Under the pieces are notes generated by a model. It made no database searches, was not told the origin of the DNA, and was given only the letters and a program-made list of their open reading frames with translations. A program made the position numbers and the translations under genes. Shown here one piece after another: positions 54,080 through 63,274 of a stretch of 64,000 bases of DNA; positions within the stretch are counted from its first letter, which is position 1; each line of letters opens with the position of its first letter. The DNA comes from Verrucomicrobiota bacterium (GTDB taxonomy: Bacteria; Verrucomicrobiota; Verrucomicrobiia; Limisphaerales; J093): NCBI GenBank assembly GCA_016716505.1, contig JADJWF010000005.1:186001-250000 (forward strand), read 5' to 3'.

Positions 54080-57000
54080 TCAGCGCGCGATGGCTGCCGC
54101 TGCCGGGCGGGAGTCCGCCTGCGGGAGAGCGCTCATCTCGGCGAGCCAGGCTTCCGCCTGCGCGCGGGCCGCGTCCATCTTGGGATAACGGATCTCGCGA
54201 TAACCCGTGGCTTGCGCGGGTAACTCGAGGATTCGCGTGAACAGGGCGTAACGCCGGGCATCCCCGGCGGCTTCGGCCATCCGCGGCAGGAGGCTGATGT
54301 ACCAATCGCGGAAATCCTTCTCACGCCGATGCCATTCGGGCAGCACGCGCCGCAGCCACTTCATCCGCTTGACCACGTTCAGCATCCAGTCGCGCGTGCG
54401 CATGTCCCAGGCGAAGTCGCGGCCCCACAGGTTGAACTGCGGCCGGTTCAGATGCCGGTACTCGATGCGGTCGCCGCGCGCGGGATCCACGCCGTAGCGG
54501 GCGCGATCGCGCCGGTGTTTTTCTTCGCTGGTTAATTGGTGGGCGACGAAGACCTCATCCTTGATTGCCATCACGCGGTGGAGGTTCCAGATCACCGCCC
54601 GGGTGGCGGCGAAGCCGTGCTCGGCTGAATCGAGCGCCTGCACCTGCTTGACCAGCTCGACATACCGGCGCGCGTAGTCGAGGTCCTCGAACTGGATCAG
54701 GTCATACACGCGCAGGGCGAAGTCGCGCAGGCTCTCGGAATCCACCTGCAGATGTTCGGTGGCGCGCTCCACCAACTGGCGATAGGCGGTGGCGAGGGCT
54801 GGCCCCCGACGGCCGGACCGGGTGAGGATGTCCACCTTGTCGGCGACAACCTCGGAATACGTCTGCGGTTCGCGGAACAGTCCGGCCGCTTGCTCGACCG
54901 CGGCGGGATCGTGGGCGACCAGGCGGCCGAGATGAAAGGCCTTGAGGTTTTCCTCCGCCGCCTTGCCGAGGCTGGCGCGGATCGCCCATTCGAGGCTCTC
55001 GAGGCTCAGGGGGATGAGGCCGTGCTGGAAGGCGACGCCCAACATCGCGATGTTCGCGTAGAGTTGGGTGCCGAAAAACCGTTCGCTCAGGTGGGAAATA
55101 TCGCAGGCGTGGAAGGCATCCTCGCGGGTGTGACGACGCAGATCGGCCTCGAGTTGGGCGACATTGAAGTCGTCCTTGCCCAGCAGGGTCAGGATGGTCG
55201 GAGTTTTGTGGGTGTTGACCACCACAGCCGTGCGCTGGCGACTGCCGACGCGCTGGTTGGTGCTGGGGTCAATCGCCCGGGCCGCTTCCAGAATGTCCAC
55301 GCCCAGGATCAGGTCCGCCTTGCCGTAGGGGATGAGGTTCGAGGTGTACGGTGCTCCGGGTGCGGAGTAGGTGATCATCGAATAGACGCCACCGTTGCGG
55401 ATCGCCAGCCCCTTTTTGTCGCAGAACTGCACCCGATAGCCCTGCCGATGGCCGGCCAGCACCAAAATGGCCGTGGCGGTTCCGATCCCCATGCCACCGA
55501 CGCCGGCCAGATAGCCGTGCCAGACCGGTTGGGCAGCAGGCTTCGGGGGCGCGGGCAAGCGGGTGAAGTCCAGCCGATCAATCAGCGGCGGCGGTTTCTG
55601 TCGGCGCGTGACGATCACCTCCTCGAAGGAGGGGCACGCCTTGACGCGCGGCCCGTCGTTGTCGGTGGAGACCAGGAACCGGGTGCAGGCTCCGTCCGAG
55701 ACGCACCACGACAGGTCAATCTGCACCTTTCGCCCGAACGGCGTGTCGGCGAAGGTCAGACCGGGACAGCCGGTCGCCCGGGTGCATTCGAGGCAGTTCT
55801 CGCAAACCTCCTCGGTGATGTTGATGTAGCGCTTGCGCGCCAGGAAGCCCTTCTCCCGCAGTTCGCGGCGTTCCTCGCGGGCACCGCGCCGGTGGAAAGT
55901 GATGCCGCACTCTTTGTCGGCCACCACCACTTTCACGCCGTCCTGCAGAATGGCCTTTTCGAGCAACTGCCGGTACGTCTCGCGTTCCGCCGGGTTCACC
56001 CGCACGACCGTGGCCCCGGAACGGGTCGAATCCGTGATGCCGGCGATGATGGCGTCAATGTTTTGCGCGAACGTCTGCTCCCCGAGGATGCTGTCACTCA
56101 AACCGGGCGTGGTCTGATGCCCGGTCATGGCCGTCGTCTTGTTGTCGAGGATGATGTAGGTGATGTCTTGTCCGTTCTTGAGCGAGTTCGAGATGGCGAT
56201 CTGGCCGCTGTGGAAGAAGGTCGAGTCGCCCATGAACACGACCTGCTTGTTGCGGATGAACGGGTCAATGCCCGCGCCCGTGCCGCCACCCAGTCCCATG
56301 CCGCTGTAGTTGTGCATGAGGTCCTTGGTCGGCTCGAACATCAACATCGTGTAGCAGCCGGTGTCGCCGTGAAACACAAGGTCCACGGGATCGGTCCCGT
56401 GAACGCGCCGCATATAGAGAGGATCCCGGAACTGTTTCTTCATCTCGACCAGCACGCTGGCCGAATCGCGGTGCGGGCAGCCGGGACAAAACGTGGGCGT
56501 TCGCGGCGCGACATGGAGCGTGGCGGCCTTGATCTCGCGAATCAGGGTCAACTCGCACTCGATGCGTTTCCGGTCGAGCCGGTCGCCGAGCCCCGGCGTC
56601 GCCAGGAACAATTCACCCAGCCGGCGGATCAATTTGCTTGGATTCAGGCCGCGCGTCTCGGGAATGCCATCCAGTCCGAAGGGGAACCGCTTGCCCCACA
56701 CCTCCTGTGCGAAGGGGGGGCGGTCCGGCCCGGCGCTTTGGCGGGCGCGCGTGATGATCTCGACCACTTGTTCTTCGAGGAAGCCGCGGCGCTCTTCGAT
56801 GACGAACAACGCTTTCAAGCCGGTCGCGAACTCAAGGATCAAGGTCGGGTCAAGCGGGTAGGTGACGCCCAGTTTGAGAATTGGGAATTGGCCGTCCACG
56901 CCGAGTTCCGCCAGCGCGTGCCGCAGATAGCAATACGCCGCAGCAGAGGTGATGAAGCCAATCCCGGTCTCCGCGTTGGCAGTGCCGGACGCCGGTTCGA

Positions 57001-57769
57001 TCCGGTTGGCGCCATGCCGGCGCGCGCTGGCCCAGAGGCGTTCAACGCGCTCGGGCATTTGCTGCTCCTTGCGCCAGGTCCGCGGGGGGAGAAGCACATT
57101 GCGCTCGAGGTCTATCTTCGACGTGTCGAGTTCCACCCGGTGGGCCGTGTTGACGACCGGTGAGTGGTTGGGTCTGACTTCCACGGATCCGCCGCCGTCG
57201 GCCTGGTTGGTGGTGACCAGATAGCCGATGTACAGCTCGCTCTCGCGGGACAGGGTGAACGCGAGATTGATCCAGTCCTTCAGTTCCTGCGCATCGCTTG
57301 GCTCGAGGACGGGCATCATCAGGTGCTTGCAGAGATACCGCGAATCGGCGGGCACCTGGGTGGAGTCGCTCCAGGGATCGTCGCCAAGGACAATGACGGC
57401 GCCGCCTTCCGGATGTGCCCCCACGAGGTTGCCCAGTGCGAGGGCGTCGGAGGCCACGTGGACGCCGACGCTCTTCTGCACCGTGATGGCCCGCAGGCCG
57501 TGCATCTGTGAGCCATTGACCATGGCGGCCGCGAGGGCCTCGTTGTTGGCCATGGTCGCGCGAATGCCCGACGCGCGCAGCAACTCTTGGAGTTCCTGCG
57601 CCGTGTCGAAAAAGCCGGCTACCGGTGAGCCGGGATAGCCGGTCCAGAGGTGGGTGCCGCCGAGGGTCTCCAAGCAGCCTTTCACGAGCAACTCGTTGCC
57701 CGTGTACACCTCAATGCCGGATGCTCTTGTGAATCGCGGGGCGACGTTCAATCCGCCGTAGCTTGTCAC
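54080..57769 (-). CDS. Fused indolepyruvate:ferredoxin oxidoreductase (IorAB-like)
   Basis: It is 1,229 residues from GTG 57769; longer starts up to 57931 remain possible. The domain order is the pyruvate-oxidoreductase-like N-terminus (EVYTGNELLVKG, TGYPGSPVA), a TPP-binding core with FCPGCPHR, GDTGCYTM and GDSTFFHSGQIAISNS, a 4Fe-4S-type CENCLECTRATGCPGL with a further CVSDGAC site, the catalytic gamma-like domain (AGVGGMGIGT) and a DUF6537-like C-terminus. The enzyme oxidises aryl-pyruvates with CoA and reduces ferredoxin, linking amino-acid breakdown to electron flow. In many archaea the two subunits are separate; here they are one chain. Confidence 0.93.
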   Translation of the reverse strand: MTSYGGLNVAPRFTRASGIEVYTGNELLVKGCLETLGGTHLWTGYPGSPVAGFFDTAQELQELLRASGIRATMANNEALAAAMVNGSQMHGLRAITVQKSVGVHVASDALALGNLVGAHPEGGAVIVLGDDPWSDSTQVPADSRYLCKHLMMPVLEPSDAQELKDWINLAFTLSRESELYIGYLVTTNQADGGGSVEVRPNHSPVVNTAHRVELDTSKIDLERNVLLPPRTWRKEQQMPERVERLWASARRHGANRIEPASGTANAETGIGFITSAAAYCYLRHALAELGVDGQFPILKLGVTYPLDPTLILEFATGLKALFVIEERRGFLEEQVVEIITRARQSAGPDRPPFAQEVWGKRFPFGLDGIPETRGLNPSKLIRRLGELFLATPGLGDRLDRKRIECELTLIREIKAATLHVAPRTPTFCPGCPHRDSASVLVEMKKQFRDPLYMRRVHGTDPVDLVFHGDTGCYTMLMFEPTKDLMHNYSGMGLGGGTGAGIDPFIRNKQVVFMGDSTFFHSGQIAISNSLKNGQDITYIILDNKTTAMTGHQTTPGLSDSILGEQTFAQNIDAIIAGITDSTRSGATVVRVNPAERETYRQLLEKAILQDGVKVVVADKECGITFHRRGAREERRELREKGFLARKRYINITEEVCENCLECTRATGCPGLTFADTPFGRKVQIDLSWCVSDGACTRFLVSTDNDGPRVKACPSFEEVIVTRRQKPPPLIDRLDFTRLPAPPKPAAQPVWHGYLAGVGGMGIGTATAILVLAGHRQGYRVQFCDKKGLAIRNGGVYSMITYSAPGAPYTSNLIPYGKADLILGVDILEAARAIDPSTNQRVGSRQRTAVVVNTHKTPTILTLLGKDDFNVAQLEADLRRHTREDAFHACDISHLSERFFGTQLYANIAMLGVAFQHGLIPLSLESLEWAIRASLGKAAEENLKAFHLGRLVAHDPAAVEQAAGLFREPQTYSEVVADKVDILTRSGRRGPALATAYRQLVERATEHLQVDSESLRDFALRVYDLIQFEDLDYARRYVELVKQVQALDSAEHGFAATRAVIWNLHRVMAIKDEVFVAHQLTSEEKHRRDRARYGVDPARGDRIEYRHLNRPQFNLWGRDFAWDMRTRDWMLNVVKRMKWLRRVLPEWHRREKDFRDWYISLLPRMAEAAGDARRYALFTRILELPAQATGYREIRYPKMDAARAQAEAWLAEMSALPQADSRPAAAAIAR

Positions 57770-57931
57770 CGGATAAAGGCTCAGGCAAGACCGGGTGTGG
57801 CGGGAACGGCTCGGGCAGGCGACGCGACCGACATCGTCGGTTTTGGCCATTCGCGGGCTGTGAAAACACGCTGCGGCGGCGGGCAGCCCCTCGCTGCTTT
57901 GAGCTTGTCCGTCCGGGAACTCGGGCGGCAA

Positions 57932-59362
57932 ATGACGGGCGTGAAGACTTCAACGTTTCCCGCCAAGTTCGGAACGCTGCTGCGGATTGGGGCCGGCGTC
58001 GCGGTGCTGCTGTCGCTGTCGCTTCCCGGTTGGGCGGCGGGCACCGCGAAAAGCGCGTTCCGGGTTGACCTTTCGCCGCCGCCCTTTCCGGACGCGTTGC
58101 TGACGAACTCGCCGTTCGGCATCAACATGGCGCTGCACCCGGACACGCCGGATCTCGACGCGCGCCTCAAAGCCCTGCAGGAACTCGGCGTCAAATGGGG
58201 CCGGCAGGACTTCACCTGGCGGCGGATCGAGCGGATGCCCGGCGAGTACGATTGGGAACCTTACGAGCGGTTGACCCGGCGCTGTCGCGAGCGCGGCATC
58301 TCGCTCTTCGGCTGCCTGGCGTACGCGCCGCCGTTTCACGATCCGCGCACGGTCGAGGGAGCCGAGGCGTACGCGCGGTTCGCGGCCGCCGCGGCCAAAC
58401 GCTTTCGCGGCCAGATTGATCACTGGCAGATCTGGAATGAACCCAACGGCGGCTTCTGGCAGGGCACGCCGGAGGAATACGCGCGGCTGCTGACGCTGGC
58501 GGGTCAGGCCATTCACGGCACTCACCCCGCCGCCAAGGTGCTGGGCTTGAACATGGCCTTCTGTGACGTGCTTTGGGCGCAAAAGATCTTCCGCCTCGTG
58601 CCTTGGGACGCCTTCGACATTGTGTGTTTCCATCCCTATCGCCCGCCGTCCGCCCCGGAAGAGAAGTTCGACTGGTGGGTGCTGGATCAATACGTCAAGT
58701 CCTGGCACCGCGGCGTGCTCAAGGAGGACTATGAGATGGTGAACATGACCTTCCTCGAGCAAACCGACCTGCTCATCGCCGAAATGCGCCGGTTTGGTCA
58801 GCCCAAGCCGCTGTGGGTGACCGAGATTTGCTGGAACTCGCACCTCCACCCCTACGGCACGTCGGAACTGCGGCAGGCGGATCTGCTGGTGCGCTTCCAC
58901 GTGCTGGCGATCGCGTCGCGCAAGATCGAGAAGGTGTGCTGGTGGACGCTGAAGGACGGCGGGCCGCGGCAGTTCGATCAGGCGGACATGGTGGGGCTGG
59001 CGCGGGCGGACCTTTCGCCCAAGTACGCTTACTACGCCTTTGCCACCCTGACGCGGCAGCTTGAGGGCAAACGGTGGCTGCGTAATGACGCCTTCGGTCC
59101 CGACGTCTTCGCCTGCCTGTTCAATGATCCGGAGAAGAAGGAAGACACGCTGGTGGCGTGGAGCACGCGGCCCTACGCGTACCTGCGCGTCAACAACACC
59201 GAAGAAGGACTGACCTTTTACGACGTGTACGGCACGCGCCGGTTCGTCGAATTCGACGAAGTGCGGACGAAAGGCCTGTCGGTTCCGCTGGGTGAAAGCC
59301 CGATCTACATCGTGGGCCCGGAAGGTCTGAAAGCCTCCGTTCGGCCCGACCCGGGGTGGTGA
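57932..59362 (+). CDS. Secreted glycoside-hydrolase-like protein (clan A, GH5/GH39 style)
   Basis: It has 476 residues from ATG 57932 with a signal peptide (FGTLLRIGAGVAVLLSLSLP). It is a TIM-barrel glycosidase: the acid/base Glu170 in WQIWNEPNG and the nucleophile Glu298 in LWVTEICWN are both visible in the expected strand-4 and strand-7 contexts. The family is clan GH-A; assignment to GH39 or GH5 is uncertain. A C-terminal beta-sandwich follows. The next gene starts 4 bp after its stop, suggesting an operon. Confidence 0.84.
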   Translation: MTGVKTSTFPAKFGTLLRIGAGVAVLLSLSLPGWAAGTAKSAFRVDLSPPPFPDALLTNSPFGINMALHPDTPDLDARLKALQELGVKWGRQDFTWRRIERMPGEYDWEPYERLTRRCRERGISLFGCLAYAPPFHDPRTVEGAEAYARFAAAAAKRFRGQIDHWQIWNEPNGGFWQGTPEEYARLLTLAGQAIHGTHPAAKVLGLNMAFCDVLWAQKIFRLVPWDAFDIVCFHPYRPPSAPEEKFDWWVLDQYVKSWHRGVLKEDYEMVNMTFLEQTDLLIAEMRRFGQPKPLWVTEICWNSHLHPYGTSELRQADLLVRFHVLAIASRKIEKVCWWTLKDGGPRQFDQADMVGLARADLSPKYAYYAFATLTRQLEGKRWLRNDAFGPDVFACLFNDPEKKEDTLVAWSTRPYAYLRVNNTEEGLTFYDVYGTRRFVEFDEVRTKGLSVPLGESPIYIVGPEGLKASVRPDPGW

Positions 59363-59366
59363 CATC

Positions 59367-61163
59367 ATGAAACCGCTCGCTTGCACTTTACTGGACCGCT
59401 GGCCGGCGCGGAGTGTGGCGGCTGAATCCGTCTTGCGTCTCGCGATGGTCGTTCTCGCCGCCGGTCTGCTGGCGTCCCAGTGGGGAGTTCGGGCGGAAGC
59501 GGCCGCGCTCCGAATCAGCGTGTACGCCACGGCGGACGACGTCCTGCGACATCTGGCGCCGACCGATCAGCGCGACGCCACGCTCGCAAAGCTCCGCCCG
59601 CTGGGAGTGTCGCGGGTGTTTCTGGAAGGCCGGCGAGGCGACGAGTATGTGCCGCCGCGTGTCCTAGCGGAGGTTCGCGACTGGCTCGCGGGGCAGGGGA
59701 TCGCCTCGGCGGGTGGGATTGCCACCGTGCCGGGAAACACCTTCGGTACGCGCCAGAATGAAGGACTCGGCTGGCTCAACTGGGAGGATCCCCGGACCCG
59801 CCGCGACGTGGCAGGCTTTTTCAGCGAGAACGCCGACGTGTTCGACGAGGTGATCGTGGACGACTTTTTCTGCACGGGGGATACCTCGCCCGCGTCGGAC
59901 GCCGCTCGCGCGGGTCGCCCTTGGTCGCAATACCGCCGCGATCTCCTGGTCTCTCTCATCGAGCCGATGATCGTGCAGCCGGCGCGCGCGCGGCGGCCGG
60001 ACATCCGGCTCATCATCAAGTTCCCGCAATGGTACGACCGTTTCCATCTGTTCGGCTATGACCCAGAGCGCATGGCGCCGCCGTTCGACCGGGTGTGGGT
60101 GGGTACCGAGGCGCGCAATCCGCTCACGCGCCGGATGGGTTACGTCCAGCCCACCGAGGGGTACATGAACTTCCGCTGGCTCCACTCGGTTTGCGGTGAG
60201 AAGACCGTCGGTGCGTGGTTTGACCACATTGAATGCACGGCGGAAAACTTCGTGGACCAGGCGTTTCAAAGCGTGCTGGCTGGCGCCAGCGAACTGACGC
60301 TCTTCCGCCTGGGCGACATCGTTGGAGACCATCCCGGCGACGCGCTGCTCGCCCGGCGCCTGCCGGACCTGTTCGACCTTGCCCAGAAGGTCAAAGGCCA
60401 GACCCGGCGCGGCATCGCGTTTTACAAGCCACCGAACAGCGACGCGGACGACAACCTCTATCTCGCCGATTATCTCGGCATGATCGGTCTGCCCATCCTC
60501 CCCACGGCCGACTGGCCCGCCAATGCGGCGGCCGTTTTCCTGGGCGCGCAAGCCGCCGCCGATCCGGAAGTGGTCGGGAAATTGCGGGGCGTCTTGGACC
60601 GAGGCGGTACCGTCGTAGTCACGCCTGCTTTCCTCCGTCGTGTGGGTGAGCGGGTTCAACTCCTCGCGGGGGTTGCGGTTGGCCCTGAACCCCAAGCCGG
60701 CGAAGTGGCCACCCTGGGGATTGGGGCCGCGGTCCACTCGCTGGCCCACCCGCTGGACGTGGACCTCGCCCTTGAGGGACGGTCCGCACGGGTGCGGATC
60801 AGCGGCCGGGCGGCGGGCGGGACGTGTCCCGTTTTGACGGAACGTCGCGAAAGCCGGGGGAGATTCATCGTGCTCAACGCCCGCACCTTTTCGGAAGCGG
60901 ACTTCCGCGCCGCCAATGAATGGCTGCTCAGCCCGAAGCCGCTGGGATGGTCGCAGTTGCCCGCTGCGGTGGCCAACGAAGTGCGAACCCGACTGACGGC
61001 ACCGCTGCGTTTACGGCTGGCGGCTCCGGGCGGGGTCGGGGTGTACCGGTTCACGGCGGGAACGGCGATGCACAATTTCCGCGACCAAACAGTGGAAGTA
61101 CGAGCGGGCCGTGAGCGACTGGCCATCCCGCCCCACGATGTTCGCTGGGTGCCCGCGCGCTGA
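59367..61163 (+). CDS. Exported protein, putative TIM-barrel carbohydrate-active enzyme
   Basis: It has 598 residues with a signal anchor (SVLRLAMVVLAAGLLASQWG). The first ~330 residues look like a TIM barrel (GVSRVFLEGRRGDEY, FDEVIVDDFFCTGD, IRLIIKFPQWYDRF, DRVWVGTEARN) without a family name I can assign. A glutamine-amidotransferase-like/Rossmann middle and a beta-rich C-terminus complete it. Position 4 bp after a glycosidase gene suggests a joint role in polysaccharide handling (inference). Conserved Asp/Glu are candidates for catalysis but not proven. Confidence 0.7.
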   Translation: MKPLACTLLDRWPARSVAAESVLRLAMVVLAAGLLASQWGVRAEAAALRISVYATADDVLRHLAPTDQRDATLAKLRPLGVSRVFLEGRRGDEYVPPRVLAEVRDWLAGQGIASAGGIATVPGNTFGTRQNEGLGWLNWEDPRTRRDVAGFFSENADVFDEVIVDDFFCTGDTSPASDAARAGRPWSQYRRDLLVSLIEPMIVQPARARRPDIRLIIKFPQWYDRFHLFGYDPERMAPPFDRVWVGTEARNPLTRRMGYVQPTEGYMNFRWLHSVCGEKTVGAWFDHIECTAENFVDQAFQSVLAGASELTLFRLGDIVGDHPGDALLARRLPDLFDLAQKVKGQTRRGIAFYKPPNSDADDNLYLADYLGMIGLPILPTADWPANAAAVFLGAQAAADPEVVGKLRGVLDRGGTVVVTPAFLRRVGERVQLLAGVAVGPEPQAGEVATLGIGAAVHSLAHPLDVDLALEGRSARVRISGRAAGGTCPVLTERRESRGRFIVLNARTFSEADFRAANEWLLSPKPLGWSQLPAAVANEVRTRLTAPLRLRLAAPGGVGVYRFTAGTAMHNFRDQTVEVRAGRERLAIPPHDVRWVPAR

Positions 61164-61171
61164 CCCGCGGG

Positions 61172-63274
61172 TCAGGCTCGCCGGCAGGCGTGGCAACCGG
61201 TGCCCTTGAGGGTGATCGCGCCGGTGGGGCACAACTCAGCCGCGCGCCGGCCGGATTTCTTGAACGCCTCGGCCATTGGCCGGCCCAGCGGCGGCGCGAC
61301 CACGGTGTCGAAACCGCGCCCGAAAAAGGCGATTCCCCAATCTTCTCCCACCTGCCGGGCCACCTCGACGCACACGCCGCACAAAATGCACTTGCCCGGC
61401 TCGAAGACGATCTCCGGATGAGAGGTGTCGCGGCTGAAGTGGCGGCGCTGACCGACAAAGCGGCTCGGGTCCACGCCGTACTCGGTGGCGAGCGACCGCA
61501 GCCGGCACGGAATGGCCTTGCCGCAACCACAACCCAGACAGCGCCGCGACTCGCGCAGCGCGGCGTCCGGGGTGAAGCCCAGTTCCACCTCGTCGAAGGT
61601 GGTGCGCCGTTGTTCCGGCGGCAGGTGGGGCATCTTCGCCCGCGGGGCGTCCTCGATGTCGCGGAGCATCTCGGCGAGTTCATCCTCGTCGAGTTTGCCC
61701 ATCAGCACGTTCACCGCCTCGGGAGCGCCCACCACCGGGAGGCCGGCGAGGTACTGGTCAATCGAGGCGGCGGCCAGTTTGCCAGCCGCCACCGCGCGCA
61801 CGGCGAGATCCGGCCCGGTGACCGCATCGCCGCCGGCGAACACGCCCGGCAGGTTCGTCGCGAGCGTCTTCTCGTCCACCGCAATGCCCCACTTTGAGAA
61901 GGCGAGGCTGGGCGCCTCGTCGCCGGAAAACTCGACCGACTGGCCGATGGCCGCGATGACGCAGGAGGCGGAAACCGTGAATTCCGATCCCGCCACCGGC
62001 ACCGGCCGCGCGCGCCCGCTGGCGTCCGGTGCGCCCAGCTCCATGCGCACGCAGGTGAGCACCAGCCGGCCCTCGCGCCGTTCCAGTTTGGTGGGGGCCA
62101 CCAAGTACTCGACCTGAACGCCTTCCTCCTCCGCCGCCTCCACTTCCTCCAACAGGCAGGGCATCTCCCGCCGCGTGCGCCGGTACAGCACGCGGACCGA
62201 CCGCGCGCCCAGCCGCACCGCGCAACGGCTCACGTCCATGGCGGTGTTGCCGCCGCCGACCACCACGACTTCGCTGCCGATTTCCGGTGCCGGGCCATCG
62301 GTGAGCTGCCGCAAAAACTCCACCGCCGGCAGGGCCAGGTCCTCTCCCGGGCAGCCGAGTCCACGGGAGCCCTGCGCGCCGACCGCGAGGAACACGGCGT
62401 CAAAGTCCCGTTGCAGGTCGGCGAGGGAGAAGTCACGTCCCAGCCGCGCGTTCAAGCGGAACTCAGCGCCCAGCTCGCGGATGACGCGCACCTCGGCGTC
62501 CAGCACGCTGCGCGGCAGCCGAAACGCAGGGATGCCGTAGCGCAACATGCCGCCGGGTTGCGGATGGGCATCGAACAGGGTCACGGCGTGCCCCTTGCGC
62601 AAGAGCGAATAGGCCGCCGCGAGCCCGGCCGGGCCGGCCCCGACAATCCCGACAGAGCGGCCGCTGGCGGGGGCTTTCGACGGCACATAGGGCCGCAGCG
62701 TCACGCGCTGTTGATCGGCCGTGAAACGATGCAGATTGCGGATGGAAAGGGCCTCGGTGACGTCACACTGCCGGCAGCGCTGTTCGCACAACCGGGGACA
62801 CACGCGCCCCAGTGAGGCGGGCAGGGCGAGATCGTCGGTGACGATCTCAGCAGCCGAGCGCTGATCCAACGCCGCCACGCGCGCGAGGAAATCGGGGATC
62901 CGCAGCCGGGCCGGGCAGCCCGTGCTGCAGGGGCCGACACAATCGCCGGCGTGGTCCGAAACCAGCAGTTCGAGCGCCGTTTTGCGCGCGCGCCGCACTT
63001 CGTCGGACTGGGTCACCACCACCATGCCGTCGGCGGCCGGCATCGCGCACGAGGGCCACAGGTTTGGGCGGCCTTCGATCTTCACCGCGCAGAGAAAGCA
63101 GGACGCTGACGGCGCGAAGCCCTCGACGTGGCAGAGCGTCGGGATCGTGATGCCCAACTGGCGCGCCGCCTGGAGGATGGTGGTTCCCGGCGCGACCTCG
63201 ACCGGACGACCGTCAATGGTGAGTTTCAGCGCGGACATGATCAGCGGTGGCCGGTTTGGGTTCGCCGGGTTCAT
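61172..63274 (-). CDS. 2Fe-2S/4Fe-4S and GltD-like FAD oxidoreductase subunit
   Basis: It has 700 residues from ATG 63274, which overlaps the NuoF-like TGA (ATGA). The N-terminus is a HoxU/NuoG-like 2Fe-2S domain (TLCHVEGFAPSASCFLCAV, then CAMPA), followed by a Cys-rich 4Fe-4S-binding stretch (CVGPCSTGCPARL, CPRLCEQRCRQCDV). The centre is a GltD-like FAD/NAD(P)H module (GIVGAGPAGLAAAYSL, GMLRYGIPAFRLP, GGGNTAMDVSRCAVRLG, GGDAVTGPD). The C-terminus adds further Cys clusters (CLGCGCGKAIPC, CILCGVCVEVARQV, CPTGAI). It resembles electron-bifurcating or NAD(P)H-linked Fe-S subunits working with the NuoF-like partner. Confidence 0.85.
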   Translation of the reverse strand: MNPANPNRPPLIMSALKLTIDGRPVEVAPGTTILQAARQLGITIPTLCHVEGFAPSASCFLCAVKIEGRPNLWPSCAMPAADGMVVVTQSDEVRRARKTALELLVSDHAGDCVGPCSTGCPARLRIPDFLARVAALDQRSAAEIVTDDLALPASLGRVCPRLCEQRCRQCDVTEALSIRNLHRFTADQQRVTLRPYVPSKAPASGRSVGIVGAGPAGLAAAYSLLRKGHAVTLFDAHPQPGGMLRYGIPAFRLPRSVLDAEVRVIRELGAEFRLNARLGRDFSLADLQRDFDAVFLAVGAQGSRGLGCPGEDLALPAVEFLRQLTDGPAPEIGSEVVVVGGGNTAMDVSRCAVRLGARSVRVLYRRTRREMPCLLEEVEAAEEEGVQVEYLVAPTKLERREGRLVLTCVRMELGAPDASGRARPVPVAGSEFTVSASCVIAAIGQSVEFSGDEAPSLAFSKWGIAVDEKTLATNLPGVFAGGDAVTGPDLAVRAVAAGKLAAASIDQYLAGLPVVGAPEAVNVLMGKLDEDELAEMLRDIEDAPRAKMPHLPPEQRRTTFDEVELGFTPDAALRESRRCLGCGCGKAIPCRLRSLATEYGVDPSRFVGQRRHFSRDTSHPEIVFEPGKCILCGVCVEVARQVGEDWGIAFFGRGFDTVVAPPLGRPMAEAFKKSGRRAAELCPTGAITLKGTGCHACRRA

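Noticed and set aside
54752..57163. An 803-codon plus-strand ORF.
   Set aside because: Opposite-strand shadow of the indolepyruvate oxidoreductase gene, which has all catalytic motifs.
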